A stretch of 6,888 bases of DNA from an uncultured bacterium (GTDB lineage: Bacteria; Actinomycetota; Coriobacteriia; Coriobacteriales; Coriobacteriaceae), in NCBI GenBank assembly GCA_905216045.1, contig CAJMSL010000106.1, forward strand, positions 1 to 6,888. Reading direction: 5' to 3'. The notes under the pieces are model-generated. The model ran no database searches. It saw nothing but the letters and a program-made list of their open reading frames with translations, and was not told the origin of the DNA. Position 1 is the stretch's first letter; each line of letters opens with the position of its first letter. Both the position numbers and the translations under genes were made by a program. Below are positions 1 through 6,773 of the stretch, piece by piece.

Positions 1-25
1 TCACGAAATCAATCAGATCGGTCAT
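1..25 (-). CDS. 5' end of a leftward gene, product unknown (partial)
   Basis: Reading leftward, an ATG at 25-23 opens eight codons (MTDLIDFV) before the window ends. It is preceded by a strong Shine-Dalgarno sequence, GGGAGG at 39-34, eight bases upstream of the ATG. A second in-frame ATG at 31-29 lies only two bases from that site, too close to be the better start. Eight residues give no family assignment. The gene is divergent from the exonuclease at 284 and shares with it the AT-rich region that carries the LexA-like site. The call rests only on the start codon, the ribosome binding site and the open frame to the edge. Confidence 0.5.
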
Positions 26-115
26 GGGCATCACCTCCCATCAGATGGAGGGCGCTGCCCGGCACATGGAACTGCCGTCAACAACTGCAACTCTATCAAA
101 GTACTGCTATAAATA

Positions 116-129
116 CGAATATATGTTCG
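116..129. promoter_or_regulatory. Candidate LexA/SOS box in divergent intergenic region
   Basis: The 14 bases CGAATATATGTTCG match the Gram-positive LexA consensus CGAACRNRYGTTYG at every defined position except the fifth (T for C). The element lies in the AT-rich part (about 42% GC for 61-180) of the intergenic region 26-283, about 90 bases upstream of the leftward gene at 25 and about 155 bases upstream of the exonuclease at 284. It is flanked by TATAAA-like and GATAAT-like hexamers, but I could not find a convincing -35/-10 pair in either direction. DNA-damage control of one or both divergent genes is an inference. Confidence 0.35.
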
Positions 130-156
130 ATAATAACAGTGACGTGATTCTCTCAA

Positions 157-193
157 AGTGTGGCTTTACGCAAGGATGCCGGAAAGCCATGCT
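157..193 (+). other. Imperfect hairpin in the exonuclease leader
   Basis: TGGCTTT at 161-167 pairs perfectly with AAAGCCA at 183-189. In RNA the stem could extend to 157-167/183-193 with two G-U pairs, around a 15-base loop. No T-run follows, so it does not look like an intrinsic terminator. If transcription of the exonuclease starts near 100-150, the hairpin would lie in its 5' untranslated region. A shorter stem, GCCGC at 239-243 with GCGGC at 255-259, lies just upstream of the ribosome binding site. Either could arise by chance. Confidence 0.2.
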
Positions 194-283
194 GTGCGAT
201 TTCATGTCCGCACGGGCGCCTGTCCTTACGGCAATGTAGCCGCCTATGTAGTAAGCGGCATTTGACGGAGAAAGGCCATAACC

Positions 284-1017
284 GTGTCAGCTGAAAAGAC
301 GCCGCGCATCTCGGCTATCGATACGACGAACTTTGCGCGCCAGATTGTGCTGGACTTTGAGTTTGCGCCGGTGCCAAAGCAGCGCCAGCGCCGTGGACTG
401 CGCAATGAGATTATCGAGGTCGGCGCCGTCAAGCTCGATAACCGCGGCAACGTTATAGGCGAGTTCTCGCAGTTTGTGCAGACAGAATTTACCGAAGGCG
501 TTGCGTTTCCCGTCCGCGAGCTCACGGGGATATCGGCCGTGGACACCGCGATGGCCGACCCGCTCTATGCGGTGATCAAAAGGCTCAGCGATTGGATCGG
601 TCGCTACTCCGCCCAGGTGGTCGTTGGAGCGGGGCGGATCGTCGACAGCTTTTGACCGAGTGCCAGGCAAAACACATCGACCTTGCCGCATTTCCTACGG
701 ACTGGGCCGACCTGCAGGCGTTTTACACCTCGATCATGGACGTGGGCAGCCACGGGTGCGTCTCTTTGAGTGACGCGGCGACGTGGTTTGGTATCGAGTT
801 CGACGAGTCGACGGGCCACGCCCACAGCGCCCTAGCCGATGCGCGCGTGACCGCCAAGCTGCTCAAGCAGATGATGGATGGGGACTACCGCGTGAGTCCG
901 CACGCCCAGGAAGTCCGCCAGCGTTGGGGGATGGGCGAGCGACCCCAGACGCGCCTTTCCAGCAAGTGCCCCGAGCTGAGAGACCTGCTGCTGAGGCTGA
1001 AGGCGGAGGGGAGGTAG
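284..1017 (+). pseudogene. Frameshifted DEDDh 3'-5' exonuclease (ERI-1/epsilon-like)
   Basis: This gene would encode a metal-dependent exonuclease that removes nucleotides from 3' ends of DNA or RNA. Translation starts at GTG 284, behind GGAG at 267-270 and AAAGG at 271-275. The first frame carries exonuclease motif I (D24-F-E26), then EIIEVGAVKLD and the LTGIS segment typical of DEDDh proteins, and stops at 655. The rest is in another frame from about 625. It starts at WSGAD, which supplies the motif II aspartate (D119), continues through HSALADA with H181 and D186 of motif III, and ends at the TAG at 1015-1017. Restoring one T in GTCGTTGG near 623-626 gives one continuous 244-residue protein. 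The truncated product lacks two catalytic motifs and should be inactive. No slippery heptamer is visible, so a real deletion or a sequencing error is likelier than programmed frameshifting. The family assignment is firm. The in vivo substrate is unknown. Confidence 0.85.
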
Positions 1018-1178
1018 GCGGGGCAGACAATATTGTCGTTTCGCCTGTGAAGAAGGAACCAATTAACTACAAAGTGTGGATGGCTTCTAGTGAAGACTTA
1101 AACACCAGACTAAGAAAAGGTTATCGAGCCATTGGGACTGCAGCATTCGCCCATCGCAAGACGTTACTCGTTCAAATT

Positions 1179-1221
1179 GGGACGCTCCACATCCTATGAA
1201 ATGGTTAATGCGGAGCGTCCC
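1179..1221. terminator. Inverted repeat between convergent genes, probable hsd operon terminator
   Basis: GGGACGCTCC at 1179-1188 is the exact reverse complement of GGAGCGTCCC at 1212-1221. The stem can continue past one mismatch with CAT/ATG at 1190-1192 and 1208-1210. It starts 22 bases after the hsdR stop and lies about 160 bases after the exonuclease stop, so it fits best as the end of the leftward hsd transcript. Neither side has a true T-run (leftward it is followed by AATTTGAACG), so it may be a weak or factor-assisted terminator. The rest of the gap 1018-1242 is AT-rich (about 43% GC in 1021-1140), and I recognise no gene in it. Confidence 0.5.
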
Positions 1222-1242
1222 TAGAACTCTGTCTTCTGTTAC

Positions 1243-4155
1243 CTAATAGTAGAGTTCGATATACGAATACGCCTTATCAAAAAGAGCCTGGTCTTTGAGC
1301 TTATAGCGCATCCACAGAATGGCACGGAGCTGTTTTTTAACCTCTTTCACGCCAGCCGTGGTAGCTTGCCAGCCGTCGAAGCGAGTTATCTTAACGATCT
1401 CGTCAATGTCATTGACAATGTTCTCGACGATGATAGGCGTGTCGCCGTTCTTGATGCCGTTAAAGAGCTCAGTGAGAGCAGCCTTTCCCTTGTCCTCCTC
1501 TTCCTCGGGCACGACTTCCTTTTCGGCGGCTCGTGCTTCTTTGGCGAGGTCGATGAGCATCTTGAGGAACTCGACGCTGTTGATGAGACCTTGCTCGTGA
1601 CGTTCCCTCAGGTCCTCCAGGCGCTCGCCGAGCTTCTGGAACTTGCCATTCTTATCGTGCCTGCGGATTCGGGCGACGAGATCTATCTCCAGCTTACGCG
1701 TGATCTTCTCGGTATTGCTCTTGTCGTTGATGAAGTGCTCGATCATGTCCTCGTCGAGCTCAAGGATGTCGTCATCGTCTCGGACTCTCTCGACGGTGAT
1801 GTTCTCGTGCACGAGCTCGATTGTCTTGGGCCCGAGCGCTGCCCAGATGAGCTTCCCGCGATTGTCTACCGGTCTCACGGAATCGTAGACCTGCGAGAGC
1901 CAGATGAAATCGGGCTTGTAGGGATTGAGACATGCGTCGGGCGAAAGGGCTTCCCACGCTCTGTTCAAGACCGAGAAGTCGGCCCCAAACTGGTCTTTCA
2001 CCTTTGTCGTTGGCAGGCATTGTTGAGCTTCGAGAAGGGACTCCCAATCCGCGCTGCGGCGGTCTCTGACCGTTGAGAAGTACTCAAGACAGCAATGCAT
2101 AAGCCCGGGTAGCTCGGCCTTTACCTCGTCGATGTTGGTTATAACCTTCTGCATCTCGGCCTCGTCGAAGTGCAGAGACTTGGCGACGTTGTCGAAGAGG
2201 CCGATATAGTCGACAATGAGACCGAATGTCTTCTTGTCGTTGTAGACGCGGTTGGTTCGACAGATTGCCTGCAACAGCGTGTGGTCGCGCAAGGGCTTGT
2301 CAAGGTACTGAGTTTGCAGGATGGGCGCATCGAACCCCGTGAGCAGCTTTGCAGTGACGATGAGAATCTTGAGTGGATCGTCCGGGTCGCGGAAACGGTC
2401 AAGGAGCTTTTCTTCGGCATCGCGATCGCGACGATATGCCTTGTACCGGTCCTCCTTGTCGTTGTTCGTGTCCATGACGATGGTGACTGCATCAGCGCCC
2501 AAGAGCTTGTCGAGCTCCTCCTTATACAGCAGGCAGCACTCTCGGTCGTAGCAGACTACCTGCGCCTTGAAGCCGTCGGGCTCAACCTTCGATTTGAAGT
2601 GTTTGGCAATGTGTTCACACACCTTGTGAATGCGGTCGGGGGCCTTCATGACGGCTTCGATCTTGACGCTCCTGGTGAGTTCCGCCTTGTCCTCTTTGCT
2701 GAGGTCTCGGGTCATTTCGTCAAAGGCGGCGTTCACGACCTCTTGGTTGACGTGGAGCTCGACGGGAACGGTTTCAAAATGGAGCGGCAATGTGGCGTGG
2801 TCGCGGATGGAGTCGGCGAAGGAATAGCGGCTCATGTAGCCGGACTTGTCCTCTTTGGCACCGAAGGTGTGGAACGTGTTCTTGTCGGTTCGGTTGATGG
2901 GCGTGCCGGTCAAGCCGAAGAAGAAGGCGTTTGGCAAGGCGAGTCGCATCTTCTCGCCGAGGTCGCCCTCTTGGGTGCGGTGCGCCTCGTCGACCATGAG
3001 GATGATGTTCTCGCGCTCGTTGAGCGTCCCCGCAACCTCGCCGAATTTGAAGATGGTGGTGATGAGGACCTTTCTCATGTCCTGCTTGAAGAAGGACTCA
3101 AGCTCCTCCTTGCTGCCGGCGCTTGCGAGGTTGGGGATATCGGATGCGTTGAAGGTCCCTGTGATCTGGGTCTCGAGGTCGATTCGGTCATCCACGATGA
3201 CGACGGTCGGGTTCTTGAGTTCGGGGACCATGCGCAGCTTCTGGGCGGCGAATACCATGAGCAGTGACTTTCCTGAGCCCTGGAAATGCCAAATGAGGCC
3301 ACACTTCGGGTATCCTGCGCGGACGCGGTCCACGATGAGGTTCGCGCCCTCGAACTGTTGGTAGCGACAGATCAGCTTGATGCGTCGATGCTTCTTGTCG
3401 GTGGCGAAGAGCGTGAAGAACTGGAAGATGTCCATGACGTTCGAGGGGGTGAGCATGGATGCCATGCTTCTCTTGACGTCGGCAAGTGTGCCCTCGCTCT
3501 TCTTGTCGCCCTCATGCCAGGGTCCCCACATCTCGGGAGGCATGTTCACCGACCCGTAGCGATAGCATTTTCCTTCGCTGGCGAAGTTGATGGCGCTACA
3601 GACGAACATCTGCGGGATGCTCTTCTCATATTTAGCGATGTCGCCAGCGCCGTCGAGCCAGGTTATCGAATCGCGCACCGGCGTCTTGAGCTCGCCGATG
3701 ACGAGCGGAAATCCATTGACAAGAAGGACGAGGTCGAGGCGCTTGCCGCCCTGTTCCTGGGGGTAGACCCACTGGTTGGTGACGATGTACTCGTTTTTGT
3801 CAAGATCGCCGTCCGCCGCCGTGCCAAAGAAGCGGATGGGGACCATGCGGCCGTCTTTGCCGTAGGGGAATGAGTTCTCCTCGATGACGAGCTTTTTGAA
3901 CCGCTCGTTGGTGGAGACCAGGTTCTGCGGACTTGTGGACTGAATGAGGGCCCTGAGTCGGTAGATGATCTCGTCGGCGCGATCGGGGTCTTCTGCAATC
4001 TCCGGGTTAAGCCTGATGAGGGCGTCCTTGACCATGGGCTCGACCATGACGTCGGCATGGCGGCGCGGGAGGTCTTCGGCAGCCACGTATCTCCAGCCAA
4101 GGCTGGCAAGCGCCTCGACGCTCATTTGCTCGATGGTGTTGTCCTCGTTAAACAT
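1243..4155 (-). CDS. hsdR: Type I restriction enzyme R subunit HsdR (translocase and nuclease)
   Basis: HsdR is the motor and nuclease subunit of a type I restriction complex: bound to HsdM-HsdS, it pumps DNA using ATP and cuts unmodified DNA far from the recognition site. The 970-residue protein has the expected length and order. An N-terminal PD-(D/E)xK nuclease domain has D141 and E155-L-K157. The superfamily 2 helicase core follows, with a QxxR-like region near 264-280, Walker A HFQGSGKS at 290-297, DEAH at 389-392, GLTGTP at 414-419, TGFDAP at 606-611 and QAICRTNR at 629-636. A charged helical C-terminal region should contact the methylase core. All key residues appear intact. The ATG at 4155 overlaps the hsdS stop by eight bases. 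AGGAG lies 14 bases upstream, rather far, so translation probably depends on coupling to hsdS. It is the last gene of the operon. Confidence 0.96.
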   Translation of the reverse strand: MFNEDNTIEQMSVEALASLGWRYVAAEDLPRRHADVMVEPMVKDALIRLNPEIAEDPDRADEIIYRLRALIQSTSPQNLVSTNERFKKLVIEENSFPYGKDGRMVPIRFFGTAADGDLDKNEYIVTNQWVYPQEQGGKRLDLVLLVNGFPLVIGELKTPVRDSITWLDGAGDIAKYEKSIPQMFVCSAINFASEGKCYRYGSVNMPPEMWGPWHEGDKKSEGTLADVKRSMASMLTPSNVMDIFQFFTLFATDKKHRRIKLICRYQQFEGANLIVDRVRAGYPKCGLIWHFQGSGKSLLMVFAAQKLRMVPELKNPTVVIVDDRIDLETQITGTFNASDIPNLASAGSKEELESFFKQDMRKVLITTIFKFGEVAGTLNERENIILMVDEAHRTQEGDLGEKMRLALPNAFFFGLTGTPINRTDKNTFHTFGAKEDKSGYMSRYSFADSIRDHATLPLHFETVPVELHVNQEVVNAAFDEMTRDLSKEDKAELTRSVKIEAVMKAPDRIHKVCEHIAKHFKSKVEPDGFKAQVVCYDRECCLLYKEELDKLLGADAVTIVMDTNNDKEDRYKAYRRDRDAEEKLLDRFRDPDDPLKILIVTAKLLTGFDAPILQTQYLDKPLRDHTLLQAICRTNRVYNDKKTFGLIVDYIGLFDNVAKSLHFDEAEMQKVITNIDEVKAELPGLMHCCLEYFSTVRDRRSADWESLLEAQQCLPTTKVKDQFGADFSVLNRAWEALSPDACLNPYKPDFIWLSQVYDSVRPVDNRGKLIWAALGPKTIELVHENITVERVRDDDDILELDEDMIEHFINDKSNTEKITRKLEIDLVARIRRHDKNGKFQKLGERLEDLRERHEQGLINSVEFLKMLIDLAKEARAAEKEVVPEEEEDKGKAALTELFNGIKNGDTPIIVENIVNDIDEIVKITRFDGWQATTAGVKEVKKQLRAILWMRYKLKDQALFDKAYSYIELYY

Positions 4156-5281
4156 TTCCGAGCCCTAACTCCTGGTTCAAGATTTTCTTCGTCGTGGCGT
4201 TTAGCTCATCGAGGGCCTTTTGTACGGCAAATTTCGATTTGTCGATCGAAGTGGCGAAGTCAGCGAATTCTCTCTGGAGGGAAAACGGAGGCACAGGAAT
4301 CTCAATTGATCGAATTTTCCTGGTACTTAAGGTGTGTAAACCTGAGGTATTGACCGCTTTAGCCATGATTTGTCTCCTTCCTTCGGAGGACGACAAGAAA
4401 GTTTGAACATAAAGCGGGAGGGCCTCGTCTCCTAGGCGAACTCGGATTAGGTGATTCTGATGGACGCAAGGATCAATTTGACCATTCCAAATTGCCGATC
4501 TTCCTATTTGTGTATCGCTGCCATTACCCTCAACAATTAACAAGTCGCCGGATATTAGCCTAACGGCTTCATACTCCTGTTCCGTCAGTCCAATGGTCTT
4601 CACTTCCGTTAGGTCAAGTTCATTGGGGAGAATATTGGCGACACGAAGGTATGGAAGCTGCAACTTCATGGCTTCTCGTTTTTTGTTCTTTGTAATCCCG
4701 CCCTGAATATCAGCTATGTCTTCAAGATGTTTTATCGGAATGCCAGGCTTATCGAACATCTCGACAAATTGTGATTTGACGACGTCATCGCAGGCTGTAA
4801 GCAGCTGCCTGTAGTGAGACCTCGTTTCTTGTGCGGTCCAGAGTATGTCGGCAAGATCTTCTTGCTTAGCAATGCTGGGAAGCTCGAATTCAAATTGCGA
4901 AAGGCTCCGCCACTTGACTCTTGGCGAGAGGGAGCCTGCCGAATTGGTGACGGCGTGCTCGAATAGGGCGTCGTTCTGGATGATGAACGGGAGCAGCCTC
5001 GGAGAGAGGTTGTCCTTGGGGGCGATGACGGTGATGTCTCCAGAGCAGATTCCGTCGAATGGGGCGACGGCCGCTTTGCGCAGGTAGGCCCTGCGACGCC
5101 CGAACAGCACCTGCCCCTTTGAGAAAGCCTTAGTGAAGGTGGTCTCGACACCTTCGTCCCAATGGGCGAGTTCGACTTCGCCGGGGTCCAGATGCTCAAG
5201 GCCGACCGTCGGCAGTTCTTGGTCTACAGGGACCTTCTGTTTGATTTCGCGGGCCACATCGCCCAGGCAAACGTGGGTCAT
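4148..5281 (-). CDS. hsdS: Type I restriction specificity subunit HsdS
   Basis: HsdS recognises the target DNA and anchors two HsdM and two HsdR subunits; each target-recognition domain reads one half of a bipartite site. The 377-residue protein has the usual duplicated plan. Domain 1 covers roughly residues 5-120 (start VCLGDVAREI, end SPRVKWRSLSQFEFELP). A helical spacer runs about 135-178. Domain 2 starts at IKHLEDIADIQGG near 183 and ends near TLSTRKIRSIEIPVPP at 317-332. A second helix closes the protein. I chose ATG 5281 because it follows the hsdM stop by one base and has GGTGAG just upstream. ATG 5293, ATG 5302 and TTG 5317 are in-frame alternatives with poorer sites. Domain 1 is about 61% GC, but everything from the end of domain 1 to the gene's 3' end is about 47%, suggesting recombination. 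The recognised sequence cannot be read from the protein. Confidence 0.93.
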   Translation of the reverse strand: MTHVCLGDVAREIKQKVPVDQELPTVGLEHLDPGEVELAHWDEGVETTFTKAFSKGQVLFGRRRAYLRKAAVAPFDGICSGDITVIAPKDNLSPRLLPFIIQNDALFEHAVTNSAGSLSPRVKWRSLSQFEFELPSIAKQEDLADILWTAQETRSHYRQLLTACDDVVKSQFVEMFDKPGIPIKHLEDIADIQGGITKNKKREAMKLQLPYLRVANILPNELDLTEVKTIGLTEQEYEAVRLISGDLLIVEGNGSDTQIGRSAIWNGQIDPCVHQNHLIRVRLGDEALPLYVQTFLSSSEGRRQIMAKAVNTSGLHTLSTRKIRSIEIPVPPFSLQREFADFATSIDKSKFAVQKALDELNATTKKILNQELGLGNV

Positions 5282-5282
5282 G

Positions 5283-6773
5283 TTACTCACCATCGTTTTC
5301 ATGCAATTTCGCAGCAATAATATCGAGCAGGGACGCGGCCTCTGTGGAGGCGGCTCTCCAGCTTTCTACCGTCTCCTCGATGCTTCTGTCGTCAGCATTT
5401 TCATCATTGGAGGGCTTCACGTACAGAGGGATGGAGAGCGAGAAGGCGTTGCCCTCGAGCTCACTAAACGATGCGTGGGATGAGAACCCTTCGATGTCCT
5501 CGTCAGATCGGTAGGCATCGACGATTCTCTTGATGTGTTGAGGCTCAAGGTAGCTTTGCGCGTTCTTGCGGGTTACCTCGGCAGAGGCATCTACGAACAG
5601 TATTTTCTTGCTTCGATTCGGCGCTTTCTCGCTGCGGCAGATGAGGATGCAGGCCTCCATGGGCGAGTTGAAGAAGAGGTTTGCGCCGAGTCCGATGACC
5701 GCCTCAACGAGATCGCTTCTCACGAGCCTTTCGCGCATCTCCGATTCCTCGTTGCGGAAGAGTACGCCATGGGGGAGGAGAATGGAGCACCTGCCTGTGT
5801 GTGGGTCCATACTCTTGAGGATGTGCTGTATGAAGGCGTAGTCTGCTCGTCCCTGCGGCGGGGTGCCGAGGAAGTTGCGGCCGTAGGGGTCCGACGCGAA
5901 CGCCTCGCGGTCCCATTGTTTGATCGAGTAGGGAGGGTTAGCGAGTACCATATCGAAGGTGCGCAGCTTTCCCGCCTCGAGGAAGGCTGGGTGCCGTAGC
6001 GTGTCGTCGTTTGCGATTTCGAAGTCCTCGACGCCGTGCAGGAATAGGTTCATGCGTCCGATGGCGGAGGATAGCTGGTTGATCTCCTGTCCGTAGGCGT
6101 GAACATTGCGCCATTCCTCTCCGTGCTGTTTGAGGTGGGCAATGGAGGAGATGAGCATGCCGGCGCTGCCGCAGGTGGGGTCGTAGATGGACTCGCCGGG
6201 CCTGGGCTGGAGGATTTCGGTCATTAGGTGGACGACCGTGCGATTGGTGTAGAACTCTTGAGCGGTGTGTCCAGAATCGTCCGCAAACTTCTTGATGAGG
6301 TACTCGTAGCCCTGGCCGAGCTCGTCCTCGGGGCAATTGGCGATGGAGAGCGTTATAGCGCTGAAGTGCTCGATGAGGTCCTTGAGCAGGCGATCGGGAA
6401 GTCGTTTCTTGTTAGTCCAGGCGGCGTCGCCGAAGATACCACGCAGCTTGGAACCGTTGGCCGTCTCGATGGCGCGGAAGGCGCCCACGATGGCCTTACC
6501 GATGTTTTCCGTGGCCTCGCGGACATCGCACCAGTGGGCGCCGTCCGGGATTGCGAAGCTGTGATTCTCGGGAAGGGCGGCGAACTCCGCATCTCCGTCA
6601 GAGGCTTCCAATGCCTCGGCGGTCTCCTCGTCGTAAACATCTGAGAGGCGCTTGAAGAATAGCAGCGGGAATATGTACTGCTTGTACGAGCCGGCATCGA
6701 TGTAGGTGCGCAGCAGAACCGCCGCGTTCCATAGATGGTTGTTCAGCTCTTCCTGGGGGATTCTACTCTCCAT
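5283..6773 (-). CDS. hsdM: Type I modification methyltransferase HsdM (N6-adenine)
   Basis: HsdM transfers a methyl group from S-adenosylmethionine to N6 of adenine in the site chosen by HsdS, protecting host DNA. It acts as M2S alone or as R2M2S with HsdR. From ATG 6773 the product has 496 residues. The N-terminal HsdM bundle starts with NNHLWNAAVLLR and PLLFFKRLSD. QEFYTNR at 172-178 leads into the catalytic domain. The cofactor-binding motif is DPTCGSAGM at 198-206, and the catalytic NPPY motif is at 279-282. No key residue is missing. ATG 6773 is preferred because the GGGAGG site lies eight bases upstream. ATG 6779 and TTG 6803 are in frame but two bases from, or upstream of, that site. 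The gene overlaps the upstream partial gene by 11 bases and stops one base before hsdS, so it is the first recognised gene of a coupled M-S-R operon. Confidence 0.96.
   Translation of the reverse strand: MESRIPQEELNNHLWNAAVLLRTYIDAGSYKQYIFPLLFFKRLSDVYDEETAEALEASDGDAEFAALPENHSFAIPDGAHWCDVREATENIGKAIVGAFRAIETANGSKLRGIFGDAAWTNKKRLPDRLLKDLIEHFSAITLSIANCPEDELGQGYEYLIKKFADDSGHTAQEFYTNRTVVHLMTEILQPRPGESIYDPTCGSAGMLISSIAHLKQHGEEWRNVHAYGQEINQLSSAIGRMNLFLHGVEDFEIANDDTLRHPAFLEAGKLRTFDMVLANPPYSIKQWDREAFASDPYGRNFLGTPPQGRADYAFIQHILKSMDPHTGRCSILLPHGVLFRNEESEMRERLVRSDLVEAVIGLGANLFFNSPMEACILICRSEKAPNRSKKILFVDASAEVTRKNAQSYLEPQHIKRIVDAYRSDEDIEGFSSHASFSELEGNAFSLSIPLYVKPSNDENADDRSIEETVESWRAASTEAASLLDIIAAKLHENDGE

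Noticed and set aside
24..239. Plus-strand 71-codon open frame across the left intergenic region
   Set aside because: Its start lies over the ribosome binding site and start of the leftward gene, it crosses the LexA-like site, and its product looks random.
615..640. Programmed -1 ribosomal frameshift in the exonuclease
   Set aside because: No X-XXY-YYZ slippery heptamer is present at the switch point and no obvious stimulatory stem follows. A lost T explains it more simply.
287..691. Minus-strand open frame opposite the exonuclease
   Set aside because: The plus strand encodes clear exonuclease motifs here, and the minus-strand product has no family features.
1366..2076. Plus-strand open frame of 236 codons opposite the hsdR 3' part
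   Set aside because: Same mirror-frame effect as the other antisense frames, with no recognisable motif and no convincing ribosome binding site.
2170..3267. Long plus-strand open frame (365 codons) opposite hsdR
   Set aside because: It is antisense to the helicase core of hsdR, which has intact motifs throughout. The translation is low in complexity, rich in Val, Leu, Asp and Glu, as expected from the mirror frame of a GC-rich gene.
4679..4684. Run of six A in the hsdS coding strand as a phase-variation switch
   Set aside because: Six bases is short for contingency-locus slippage, and the gene is in frame. A similar six-base run lies in hsdR near 1333-1338.
4148..5281. Invertible hsdS shufflon
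   Set aside because: I found no inverted repeat partner, second hsdS copy or recombinase gene in the window, although one could lie outside it.
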